Assembly: GCA_934433135.1 (NCBI GenBank)
Contig: CAKRZO010000044.1
Coordinates: 1 to 9,267 of the forward strand
DNA length: 9,267 nucleotides
DNA from: an uncultured Acetatifactor sp.
GTDB lineage: Bacteria > Bacillota > Clostridia > Lachnospirales > Lachnospiraceae
Direction: 5' to 3'
The translations under genes and the position numbers were made by a program. Below, in pieces: positions 1-5,662 of this stretch; within the stretch, counting starts at the first letter, position 1, and every line of letters begins with the position of its first letter. The notes under the pieces were generated by a model. That model saw nothing but the letters and a program-made list of their open reading frames with translations, made no database searches and was not told where the DNA came from.

Positions 1-449
1 CACAGTATCTTCTTCCAGCTACTGCCCACTTTCTCTTGAAATGTCCATATAACCATGCTGGTGAACGGCACCATCATGATCACGTTCTCAATGCACTCAG
101 TTGTAAGTTTCTGCTCACCGTTCACGGTCTCCCAGATGCCCCAGCCACCCATGACATTTGACAAAGGATTTAGCCACAGGTTCCGATTCAGCAGCGTTCG
201 GAACAAGATCATCGATGTCACGAAAACCAGTAAGAACATCTTCCGAAAGAACACGCTCTCTTTAAATTTCTGATACCAAGTCACTATGGCGCTCTTCCAT
301 CCTTTGCCTGCTGCGGTAGGCTCATACGCATACAGATAGAAAAACATGGCCAAAAAGGAAAGAAGAAGCGAAAAGCCAAACGGCTCATATAGCACAGTCA
401 GGATGTTTGTGAGGATCTTCCCGAATAAATCAATAGTTTCTTTCATCAT
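1..449 (-). CDS. VanZ-like membrane protein, 3'-truncated by window edge
   Basis: The reading frame is open from an ATG at 449 (a second ATG follows at 446) to the window edge, giving 149 residues with no stop. Hydrophobic segments are at about residues 24-42 and 71-87, and a third begins near 121. Two short motifs resemble the VanZ-like family: NPLSNVMGGWGIW at 94-106 and ENVIMMVPF at 121-129 (compare the usual NPL/GGWG and EN-aliphatic-PF signatures). VanZ itself gives low-level teicoplanin resistance by an unclear mechanism; most family members have no known role. The start lies 3 bases after the stop of the nucleotidyltransferase, so the two are probably cotranscribed and translationally coupled; no strong ribosome binding site is visible, which fits coupling. 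Family call is fairly sure, function is not known. Confidence 0.75.
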   Translation of the reverse strand, partial: MMKETIDLFGKILTNILTVLYEPFGFSLLLSFLAMFFYLYAYEPTAAGKGWKSAIVTWYQKFKESVFFRKMFLLVFVTSMILFRTLLNRNLWLNPLSNVMGGWGIWETVNGEQKLTTECIENVIMMVPFTSMVIWTFQEKVGSSWKKIL

Positions 450-452
450 TGT

Positions 453-1355
453 TTAGAGATCACTGAACAGGTCAGCCTTGTACACGCCGTTTTCCAGCAT
501 CTTCTTGAAGCTGTCCTTTACAGCTGCGACATCCTCATGATATGTCATACCATACCAAGTGTCATTGGTTCTCAGAACCTTTACAGACATCTTTCCCTGC
601 TCCAGCAGTTCACCGATAAAGATGGGAATCAGATATTCTGCTTTCAAAGGATTACCCGGGACTTCTTTCTTAAAGAACTCCTTAAAGCCACCTTCCAGCA
701 CATCCAAAAACTCCGGTGTCAAGCCCCACATATTCATAGAAACAAGAGAATTTACATCAACAGCTACGCCGTCTGCTTCTGCCCCAGTTGCAGTTTTTAC
801 AATATTCTTGGTCTCTACAACCTCAGTCAGATTATTCTGATCGTCCATCTTGCAGATGCCACGGGTCACACCACCATTATCGGACAGCGTATTTTTCAGA
901 ACAAAACCTGCCATACAGGACTTACCGCCATTCACCAGATACTCATGAACAGCCTTAAAGCCCTCCTTACCATAGTAATCATCTGCATTAATCACAATAA
1001 ACGGGGTATCAATCACATTTTTCGCCGCAAGCACAGCCTGACCGGTTCCCCACGGCTTTGTCCGACCTTCTGGCATAATTCCCGGAATATCGTTAATATC
1101 CTGGAAAGCATAGTCAACAGTTACATTATGAGAGGAGCAAATAGAGTCAATACGATCACCGATAACCTCTTTGAACTCTTTCTCGATATCCTTGCGGATG
1201 ATAAATACCACATGATTAAATCCTGCTTCGATTGCATCATGGATGGAATAGTCCATAATGATATGGTTAGCATCATCAACCGGCTCCAACTGCTTAATTC
1301 CCGTTCCAAATCGGCTGCCGATACCAGCTGCCATGATAAGTAATGTTGTATTCAT
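453..1355 (-). CDS. NTP_transferase-family sugar-phosphate nucleotidyltransferase
   Basis: This 300-residue Rossmann-like nucleotidyltransferase would transfer a nucleoside monophosphate to a sugar (or similar) phosphate to make an activated donor in the cytoplasm. The N-terminal nucleotide-binding signature is AAGIGSRFG at 9-17 followed by K21-Q22. Further family features are PWGTGQA at 101-107 and the metal-binding stretch INADDYYG at 122-129. It is not a standard RfbA or GalU: it lacks the GGxGTRLxPLT form and has the variant seen in 'nucleotidyltransferase' proteins with a KQL and MDYSI-DAI-AGF pattern. Substrate cannot be read from sequence. The start is supported by GGAG at 1364-1367, 8 bases before the ATG. 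It is preceded by a 225-bp leader and followed 3 bases later by the VanZ-like gene, so it probably begins its own transcription unit. Confidence 0.85.
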   Translation of the reverse strand: MNTTLLIMAAGIGSRFGTGIKQLEPVDDANHIIMDYSIHDAIEAGFNHVVFIIRKDIEKEFKEVIGDRIDSICSSHNVTVDYAFQDINDIPGIMPEGRTKPWGTGQAVLAAKNVIDTPFIVINADDYYGKEGFKAVHEYLVNGGKSCMAGFVLKNTLSDNGGVTRGICKMDDQNNLTEVVETKNIVKTATGAEADGVAVDVNSLVSMNMWGLTPEFLDVLEGGFKEFFKKEVPGNPLKAEYLIPIFIGELLEQGKMSVKVLRTNDTWYGMTYHEDVAAVKDSFKKMLENGVYKADLFSDL

Positions 1356-1392
1356 TGTTTTTTCTCCAAGTTTTTTCTATCAAATTGATTTT

Positions 1393-1398
1393 ATCATA
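1393..1398 (-). promoter_or_regulatory. Possible -10 box for the nucleotidyltransferase gene
   Basis: On the minus strand this reads TATGAT, 37 bases upstream of the nucleotidyltransferase ATG, in an AT-rich stretch. No good -35 hexamer is seen 16-18 bases upstream, so the call is tentative. An independent promoter here is plausible because the gap to the preceding hydrolase gene is 225 bases. Confidence 0.25.
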
Positions 1399-1421
1399 GT
1401 TTTTATTCTTCACATCTCTGC

Positions 1422-1434
1422 CGATCATAGATCG
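1422..1434. repeat. Small palindrome CGATC-ATA-GATCG
   Basis: A perfect 5-bp inverted repeat with a 3-base centre lies about 25 bases upstream of the possible -10 box of the nucleotidyltransferase gene. It could be an operator, but 5-bp arms can arise by chance and no regulator is encoded in the window. Confidence 0.3.
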
Positions 1435-1441
1435 TTGCCTA

Positions 1442-1478
1442 CTGCTCACCACGAAGAGGTGTGTGAAGGTTTGAGCAG
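1442..1478 (-). repeat. Inverted repeat CTGCTCA / TGAGCAG in the leader
   Basis: Arms at 1442-1448 and 1472-1478 pair perfectly over 7 bp. On the minus strand this could form an RNA hairpin with a 23-base loop that includes a further short ACC/GGT pairing. It lies between the hydrolase and the nucleotidyltransferase and has no U-tract, so it is not a classical terminator. It may be a leader structure or a regulator site. Purely structural evidence. Confidence 0.35.
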
Positions 1479-1483
1479 CCACC

Positions 1484-1499
1484 GTGTGAGAATTCACAC
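1484..1499. repeat. Inverted repeat GTGTGA-GAAT-TCACAC
   Basis: A perfect 6-bp stem with a 4-base loop, followed on the plus strand by AG and a T-rich run (TTTTATTTTT from 1502). It would look like a weak terminator for plus-strand transcription, but no plus-strand gene precedes it. For the minus-strand hydrolase transcript the T-run is on the wrong side. An operator or antisense-blocking role is possible. A 7-bp direct repeat ATTCGAC (1528-1534 and 1538-1544, one helical turn apart) lies close by. Confidence 0.35.
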
Positions 1500-1580
1500 A
1501 GTTTTATTTTTCCTAATACAGACACCAATTCGACAGCATTCGACTTTTGTGGCATATTTAGTTCATTTTGCGTTTACAGT

Positions 1581-2543
1581 TTAGTACTCTTTCTTCAAGG
1601 CTCCTGAATGTTCTTCCACAAACTGTGCTATTACGTTCTCATATCCTTCCGGATCTTTTCTATAGTTCTCTGCATGATTAGCTCCATGAACCACATACAA
1701 CTGTTTTTCACTGCTACAACTATCATAAAGTCTGTATGCCATAGATAGTGGTGCTTGTGTATCTCTGTCTCCGTGTATAATTAAGATTGGAATATCCGTC
1801 TGTGAAACAGCTTTGCAAGCGTCTGCCTTACTTATACAAAAGTGTCCCCATACGCTAGTTCCCATCTCAACAAAGAAGTCAAACATCCTTGTCGGGATAT
1901 AATCCGGAAGGTGACTCTTGCAATTCACATCTATCATTTCCATTGTGGAAGTAAATCCACAATCATCAATAATCCCTCTCACTGATTTAGGTAATCCCAG
2001 ATTGCTACTCATCATTGCAATTGAAGCACCCGTTGACACTCCCATAAAGAAAACCGACTTTTCTTCTCCAAAGCGTTCTACAGCCCAGTTTGCCCAAGCC
2101 TTGCAATCATATTGCTCTATAACGCCTAATGTTGAAAATTCGCCTTCACTTTCATCATGTGCACGCATGCTAACTAAAAGAAGATTCCAACCTTGATTTT
2201 TTGTAATTTTATAAGTCGGTTCTCCGCTTACATATCCATTACTCCAAAGACCATGAAAGAATATAATCAAAGGTGCGTTCTTATCTCTTTCGTAATAGTG
2301 ACCCACAAGATTTATTCCGTCTGAAGCCTTTATTGTAACAGTTTCATTCTTCTCTTTTCGTATATTATACGCATCCACAAGAAGGTTGTATATGTAGTCA
2401 TCTGCTGTTCCCATGTTCAGCCATGACGTTTCCCTTCGTACACATGCTTTTTGAAAAACAAATCGGCTTCCACAGAGAGACATCAGTATAACAATTACAA
2501 AAGTCGTAGCTATTCCGATTTTTATTCGTTTTTTCGTTTTCAT
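1581..2543 (-). CDS. Membrane-anchored alpha/beta hydrolase
   Basis: This 320-residue protein begins with a basic tip (MKTKKR) and a single hydrophobic segment at about 9-24, so it is probably a membrane anchor or uncleaved signal with the catalytic domain outside. The alpha/beta hydrolase core follows: oxyanion-hole region FFHG at 95-98, nucleophile elbow GVSTG at 168-172 with Ser170, acid Asp261 in HGDRDTQAP, and His290 in GANHAEN. The triad is therefore complete. The layout resembles B. subtilis YqkD and Bem46-type hydrolases; the substrate is unknown, and an acyl group of a glycan or lipid is only a guess. The ribosome binding site is poor: the nearest AAGGA-like stretch is about 13 bases before the ATG at 2543, but no better in-frame start exists before residue 21, which would remove the anchor. 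The gene is more AT-rich than rfbBDC upstream. Confidence 0.85.
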   Translation of the reverse strand: MKTKKRIKIGIATTFVIVILMSLCGSRFVFQKACVRRETSWLNMGTADDYIYNLLVDAYNIRKEKNETVTIKASDGINLVGHYYERDKNAPLIIFFHGLWSNGYVSGEPTYKITKNQGWNLLLVSMRAHDESEGEFSTLGVIEQYDCKAWANWAVERFGEEKSVFFMGVSTGASIAMMSSNLGLPKSVRGIIDDCGFTSTMEMIDVNCKSHLPDYIPTRMFDFFVEMGTSVWGHFCISKADACKAVSQTDIPILIIHGDRDTQAPLSMAYRLYDSCSSEKQLYVVHGANHAENYRKDPEGYENVIAQFVEEHSGALKKEY

Positions 2544-2587
2544 GAGATTTAAATGTCCTTACTTGACCTGCTAGAGTCCAAAATACA

Positions 2588-2764
2588 CTATGCCAATTTC
2601 TTCAAAATCCATCCAACAAGTTTCTGCTCACCACAATAATATGACAGGATTGACAAAGCGACCGTAATAAAGAGCTCTCTGCGCCCCTTTTCTTTTTCCA
2701 TTTGTCGAGCAACTTCTTTATATGCAATATAATCGCTTTTACTTTTAAAACTTAAAAGTATCCT
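2588..2764 (-). pseudogene. Orphan reading frame after rfbC, possible C-terminal remnant
   Basis: A frame is open from just after a TGA inside the rfbC end (2765-2767) to TAG at 2588-2590, 58 sense codons. The only ATG is at 2701, giving 37 residues, and it has no ribosome binding site. The protein looks like a real C-terminus rather than a random frame: a charged helix (SDYIAYKEVARQMEKEKGRR), then a hydrophobic stretch (LFITVALSILSYY) and a lysine-rich tail ending in GWILKKLA. I read it as the 3' end of a gene whose front was lost when the rfb block was joined here, possibly a glycosyltransferase or membrane protein. The family is not recognised. A chance frame cannot be excluded. Confidence 0.3.
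2741..2759. repeat. Hairpin spanning the rfbC stop codon
   Basis: Perfect 8-bp arms ACTTTTAA (2741-2748) and TTAAAAGT (2752-2759) are separated by 3 bases and straddle the rfbC stop at 2745-2747. The stem is entirely AT-rich apart from one pair per arm, and no U-tract follows on the minus strand, so it is unlikely to be an efficient terminator. It may protect the 3' end of the rfb mRNA or be incidental. Confidence 0.35.
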
Positions 2765-3353
2765 TCAATCCAAGCCACTTCTGGTCTTTATCACTCAGGT
2801 TCAGTGCCGTACCGTCTTCCAGCATATAGCCTTCTGCACTTGCACTGCCCTTGTATTCGCCCTTCAGCTCCGGCCATTCAATGCCGATCTCCGGGTCGTT
2901 CCAAGCCATGCCGCCTTCATCATTCGGGTGCCAGAAGTCATTGACTTTGTAGCAAAACTCTGCCTCGTCACTTAGAACCAGGAAGCCATGCGCAAAACCT
3001 TCCGGGATGAGAAACTGCTTCTTATTCTCAGCGGACAAGGTCACGCCATACCACTTGCCATAGGTCTCAGAATTGCTTCTGAGATCAACAGCAACATCGA
3101 ACACAGTGCCACGCACGGCGCGCACCAACTTGCACTGCGGATACTGCTTCTGAAAGTGCAGGCCACGAAGCACACCCTTTGTAGACATAGACTGGTTATC
3201 CTGTACAAAGTGGATGTCAATGCCAGCCTCTTTCATATCTTTTTCGTTGTAGGTTTCCATGAAATAGCCACGAGCATCACCATGAACAGCGGGCTCAATA
3301 ACGCAGAGTCCTTCGATACCGCCTACATTTTTCTCAACTTTAATCTGTCCCAT
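2745..3353 (-). CDS. rfbC: dTDP-4-dehydrorhamnose 3,5-epimerase
   Basis: RfbC/RmlC epimerises C3 and C5 of dTDP-4-dehydro-6-deoxy-D-glucose, the third step of dTDP-L-rhamnose synthesis, in the cytoplasm. The 202-residue protein has the cupin fold signatures: QDNQS at 51-55, VLRGLHFQ at 61-68 with the catalytic base His66, FDVAVDLR at 85-92, and PEGFAHGF at 117-124, followed by Tyr135, in the place of the catalytic tyrosine. Length is normal to slightly long for the family. The start is backed by GGAG at 3363-3366, 9 bases before the ATG, which lies within or just after the end of rfbD. The 15-base gap to rfbD shows a single operon. It is the last gene of the rhamnose block; the following sequence holds a probable remnant rather than another rfb gene. 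Confidence 0.96.
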   Translation of the reverse strand: MGQIKVEKNVGGIEGLCVIEPAVHGDARGYFMETYNEKDMKEAGIDIHFVQDNQSMSTKGVLRGLHFQKQYPQCKLVRAVRGTVFDVAVDLRSNSETYGKWYGVTLSAENKKQFLIPEGFAHGFLVLSDEAEFCYKVNDFWHPNDEGGMAWNDPEIGIEWPELKGEYKGSASAEGYMLEDGTALNLSDKDQKWLGLKDTFKF

Positions 3354-3368
3354 TTCCTCTATCTCCTC

Positions 3369-4283
3369 TTACTGCTCGATTTCCTTCAGATAACGGCTCA
3401 ATGCATCCTGCCAAGTCGGAAGCGGAGTAAATCCAGCCTCCACCAGCTTGCTCTTATCCAAACGACTGTTGAACGGACGAGCTGCCTTGCTCAGACCATA
3501 CTCTGCCGTGGTCACTGGCAGGACTTCTGTCTTATACCCAGCCTGACGATAGATCTCTTTTGTGAAATCATACCAGCTGATATAGCCGCCCTCGTTGGTG
3601 GCGTGATAATAGCCGTACTTCTCAGTTTCATTCATATCAACGAGCAGTCGAGCCAAATCATATGTATAGGTCGGTGTGCCGATCTGGTCATTGACCACAC
3701 GGACAGTGTCATGTGTCTTACCAACATTCAGCATGGTCTTAATAAAGTTCTTACCATTCAAGCCAAACACCCATGCAATGCGGACAATGAAATACTTCTC
3801 CAGCGTCTGGCTGACTGCCAGTTCACCTTCCAACTTCGTCTGACCATACACATTCAGAGGTTTGTAATCCTTGCAGTCCGGCTGCCAAGGCTCTGTACCC
3901 TGACCGTCAAACACATAGTCTGTGCTAATATAGGTCATTTTGCAGTTCAGCTTCTTGCAGACATCTGCAATGTTCTGAGTGCCGCCTGCATTGATGGCAC
4001 GGACTTTCGATACTTTATCATCATCCTCAGCCATATCAACAGCAGTCCATGCAGCACAGTGGATTACGGCATCCGGATTAACTTCTGTAATTACTTTTTC
4101 AACGGCATTCTTATCGGTAATGTCCAGAGCGACATACGGTGCTTTCGTTACCGCAGAACCATCTGCTACACCGCTATAATTTTCCTGAATATCAGAACCA
4201 ACACCTTCATGGCCGCGCTTCAGCAGCTCATTCATCACATCATGGCCCAACTGACCGCCAACGCCCGTTACAAAAAACTTCAT
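3369..4283 (-). CDS. rfbD: dTDP-4-dehydrorhamnose reductase
   Basis: RfbD/RmlD reduces dTDP-4-dehydro-L-rhamnose with NAD(P)H to dTDP-L-rhamnose, the last step of the pathway. The 304-residue SDR-type protein has the nucleotide-binding motif TGVGGQLG at 6-13, CAAWT at 76-80, STDYVFDG at 120-127, and the catalytic Tyr146/Lys150 in YGQTK. The C-terminal substrate domain is complete (RPFNSRLDKSKL near 269-280 matches the family's RPxxSxLD signature). GGAGG at 4291-4295 lies 7 bases before the ATG. It sits 21 bases after rfbB and 15 bases before rfbC, so all three are one transcript. No oddities seen. Confidence 0.96.
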   Translation of the reverse strand: MKFFVTGVGGQLGHDVMNELLKRGHEGVGSDIQENYSGVADGSAVTKAPYVALDITDKNAVEKVITEVNPDAVIHCAAWTAVDMAEDDDKVSKVRAINAGGTQNIADVCKKLNCKMTYISTDYVFDGQGTEPWQPDCKDYKPLNVYGQTKLEGELAVSQTLEKYFIVRIAWVFGLNGKNFIKTMLNVGKTHDTVRVVNDQIGTPTYTYDLARLLVDMNETEKYGYYHATNEGGYISWYDFTKEIYRQAGYKTEVLPVTTAEYGLSKAARPFNSRLDKSKLVEAGFTPLPTWQDALSRYLKEIEQ

Positions 4284-4304
4284 GTTCTTTCCTCCTCTGG
4301 CTTC

Positions 4305-5324
4305 TTAGCGGTTGCTGTACATTTTCTCGTAATATTTCTGATACTCACCGCTGATGATGGTCTCCCACCACTCGCGGTTATCAAGATACCACTGAATAGT
4401 CTTCTTGATACCATCCTCAAACTTAGTCTCCGGCAACCAGCCTAACTCGTTGTGGATCTTCGTCGGATCAATTGCATAACGCATATCGTGACCCTTACGG
4501 TCACCAACATGGGTAATCAGGCTTTCCGGCTTACCCAGTTCCTTGCAGATGATCTTTACAATCTCAATATTCTGCTTCTCGTTGTGACCGCCGACATTGT
4601 AGACTTCGCCCACACGACCCTTGTGGATAATCAAATCAATGGCCTTGCAGTGATCCTCAACATACAGCCAGTCACGGACGTTCAGACCTTCACCGTAAAC
4701 AGGGAGAGGCTTGTCAGCCAATGCATTAGCAATCATCAACGGAATCAGCTTCTCCGGGAAATGATACGGGCCATAGTTATTGGAGCAACGGGAAATGGTC
4801 ACAGGCAAGCCGTAGGTACGGTGGTAAGCCAGAACCAGCAGGTCAGCGGCAGCCTTGGAACTACTGTACGGAGAACTGGTGTGGATCGGAGTCTCCTCCG
4901 TGAAGAACAGATCAGGACGATCCAGCGGCAGGTCACCGTAAACCTCATCGGTGGAAACCTGATGGTAACGCTGGATGCCGTACTTGCGGCAAGCATCCAT
5001 CAGCACACTGGTACCGATGATATTGGTCTGAAGGAAGATGCCCGGATCTTCGATGGAGCGGTCAACATGAGATTCTGCCGCAAAGTTGACCACGATGTCC
5101 GGATGTTCTTCTTCAAAAAGTTTATTCACAGCTTCGCGGTCACAGATATCAGCCTTCACGAAGCGGAAATTCGGGTTACCCATAACAGGTGCCAGTGTGG
5201 ACAGATTGCCTGCATAGGTCAGCTTGTCCAGGCAGATGATCCGGTAATCCGGATACTTCTTCAGCATGTGAAACACAAAGTTACTACCAATAAACCCCGC
5301 ACCGCCGGTAACAATAATATTCAT
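4305..5324 (-). CDS. rfbB: dTDP-glucose 4,6-dehydratase
   Basis: RfbB/RmlB converts dTDP-D-glucose to dTDP-4-dehydro-6-deoxy-D-glucose using tightly bound NAD. The 339-residue extended SDR has TGGAGFIG at 6-13, FAAESHVDRS at 81-90, the catalytic STDEVYG at 124-130 (Asp126, Glu127), and YSSSK with Tyr153 and Lys157. RCSNNYGPYHFPEKLIP (from about 179) is typical of this enzyme rather than of UDP-glucose epimerases. GAGGAG at 5333-5338 precedes the ATG at good spacing. It is the first gene of the rfbBDC operon; the upstream 337 bases carry an insertion-like element, so the promoter may have been altered or supplied by that insertion. The product could serve both rhamnose synthesis and other 6-deoxy sugar routes. 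Confidence 0.97.
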   Translation of the reverse strand: MNIIVTGGAGFIGSNFVFHMLKKYPDYRIICLDKLTYAGNLSTLAPVMGNPNFRFVKADICDREAVNKLFEEEHPDIVVNFAAESHVDRSIEDPGIFLQTNIIGTSVLMDACRKYGIQRYHQVSTDEVYGDLPLDRPDLFFTEETPIHTSSPYSSSKAAADLLVLAYHRTYGLPVTISRCSNNYGPYHFPEKLIPLMIANALADKPLPVYGEGLNVRDWLYVEDHCKAIDLIIHKGRVGEVYNVGGHNEKQNIEIVKIICKELGKPESLITHVGDRKGHDMRYAIDPTKIHNELGWLPETKFEDGIKKTIQWYLDNREWWETIISGEYQKYYEKMYSNR

Positions 5325-5405
5325 GGTTTAATCTCCTCTACACTTATCTATATCTTGTTCTTGTTTTCTAATTAATACAGATGTTCTTGATTTAGATTGC
5401 TACAC
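5325..5405 (-). promoter_or_regulatory. rfbB leader, no clear promoter found
   Basis: These 81 AT-rich bases separate the rfbB start from the insertion-like element. Several TATTAA/TATAGA-like hexamers occur on the minus strand, but none has a convincing -35 partner. The rfbBDC promoter may lie here or inside the adjacent element. The left TACAC copy is at 5401-5405. Confidence 0.25.
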
Positions 5406-5596
5406 TGTGAACTTCCTCGATAATTTACTCTCGAAAATCAAAGAACCGCCAAAACACGTAGGTATTAATGCGTCTTGGAGATTCTCTCGTAAGTCAATTG
5501 AGAGTTAATTGACACTCGAGCGACAGGGACAATCCTTAAAAATCAAGTGAATAAACCACTTTTCACAACAAGAGTTAATTTTTTAGAAAGTTCACA
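5406..5596. mobile_element. 191-bp MITE-like element or transposon-end remnant with TACAC duplication
   Basis: The ends TGTGAACTT (5406-5414) and AAGTTCACA (5588-5596) are perfect inverted repeats. Extending inward gives imperfect terminal repeats of 28 bp (5406-5433 against 5569-5596) with 22 matches. The element is bounded by TACAC on both sides (5401-5405 and 5597-5601), as expected of a 5-bp target-site duplication. The TG...CA ends with a short duplication are shared by IS3-family and Tn7/Tn552-type elements; this is family knowledge, not proof. A GTCAATT/AATTGAC hairpin is at the centre, and no transposase frame is present, so the element would be non-autonomous. It sits between the broken glycosyltransferase start and rfbB. 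I do not recognise the specific element. Confidence 0.6.
5493..5513. repeat. Central hairpin GTCAATT / AATTGAC of the element
   Basis: Perfect 7-bp arms (5493-5499 and 5507-5513) with a 7-base loop sit almost exactly at the midpoint of the insertion-like element. The loop and right arm contain AGAGTTAATT (5501-5510), which recurs at 5571-5580 in the right terminal repeat. Confidence 0.5.
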
Positions 5597-5605
5597 TACA
5601 CTCAA

Positions 5606-5662
5606 TCAATGATTGTCGTAATTATTCTGCACGCCAGCACTACCTACTACAGCTACATTCAT
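5606..5662 (-). pseudogene. Start of a DUF1972-like glycosyltransferase, truncated after 18 codons
   Basis: An ATG at 5662 overlaps the acetyltransferase stop in a TGATG arrangement, a usual sign of translational coupling. It encodes MNVAVVGSAGVQNNYDNH and then TGA at 5606-5608. The DUF1972 (GT4-like, often rhamnosyltransferase-associated) family begins with hydrophobic-V/I-G-S-x-G-V/I-P-x-x-Y-G-G-F-E; the match runs to the Tyr and then collapses. I infer that an intact glycosyltransferase once followed the acetyltransferase and was lost by deletion or recombination, leaving this stub next to the insertion-like element. An 18-residue similarity is short, so the family assignment is moderate. 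Confidence 0.45.

Noticed and set aside
537..1343. Long plus-strand open frame opposite the nucleotidyltransferase
   Set aside because: It is antisense to a gene with clear catalytic motifs, has no ribosome binding site and encodes no recognisable domain; it is a codon-bias shadow.
453..1355. Assignment of the nucleotidyltransferase as rfbA or galU
   Set aside because: The N-terminal motif is AAGIGSRFG with KQL, not the GGxGTRLxPLT form of RfbA, and the rest does not match GalU, so the substrate is left open.
1484..1512. Hairpin plus T-run as an intrinsic terminator
   Set aside because: The T-run follows the stem only on the plus strand, where no gene is upstream; for the minus-strand hydrolase transcript the polarity is wrong.
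105..2632. Shared 15-mer AAGTTTCTGCTCACC at 105-119 and 2618-2632, with CTGCTCACCAC again at 1442-1452
   Set aside because: Both 15-mers encode Gly-Glu-Gln-Lys-Leu in minus-strand frames but the surrounding proteins do not match; one chance 15-mer in a window of this size is not very rare, and flanks show no extended similarity.
2988..5375. Two long plus-strand open frames opposite rfbC, rfbD and rfbB
   Set aside because: They run antisense through three certain genes and their intergenic gaps, and their translation is low-complexity and motif-free.
5401..5601. CRISPR-like or riboswitch reading of the repeats upstream of rfbB
   Set aside because: Repeats are inverted termini and not regularly spaced direct repeats, and no known riboswitch core or U-tract terminator is visible.
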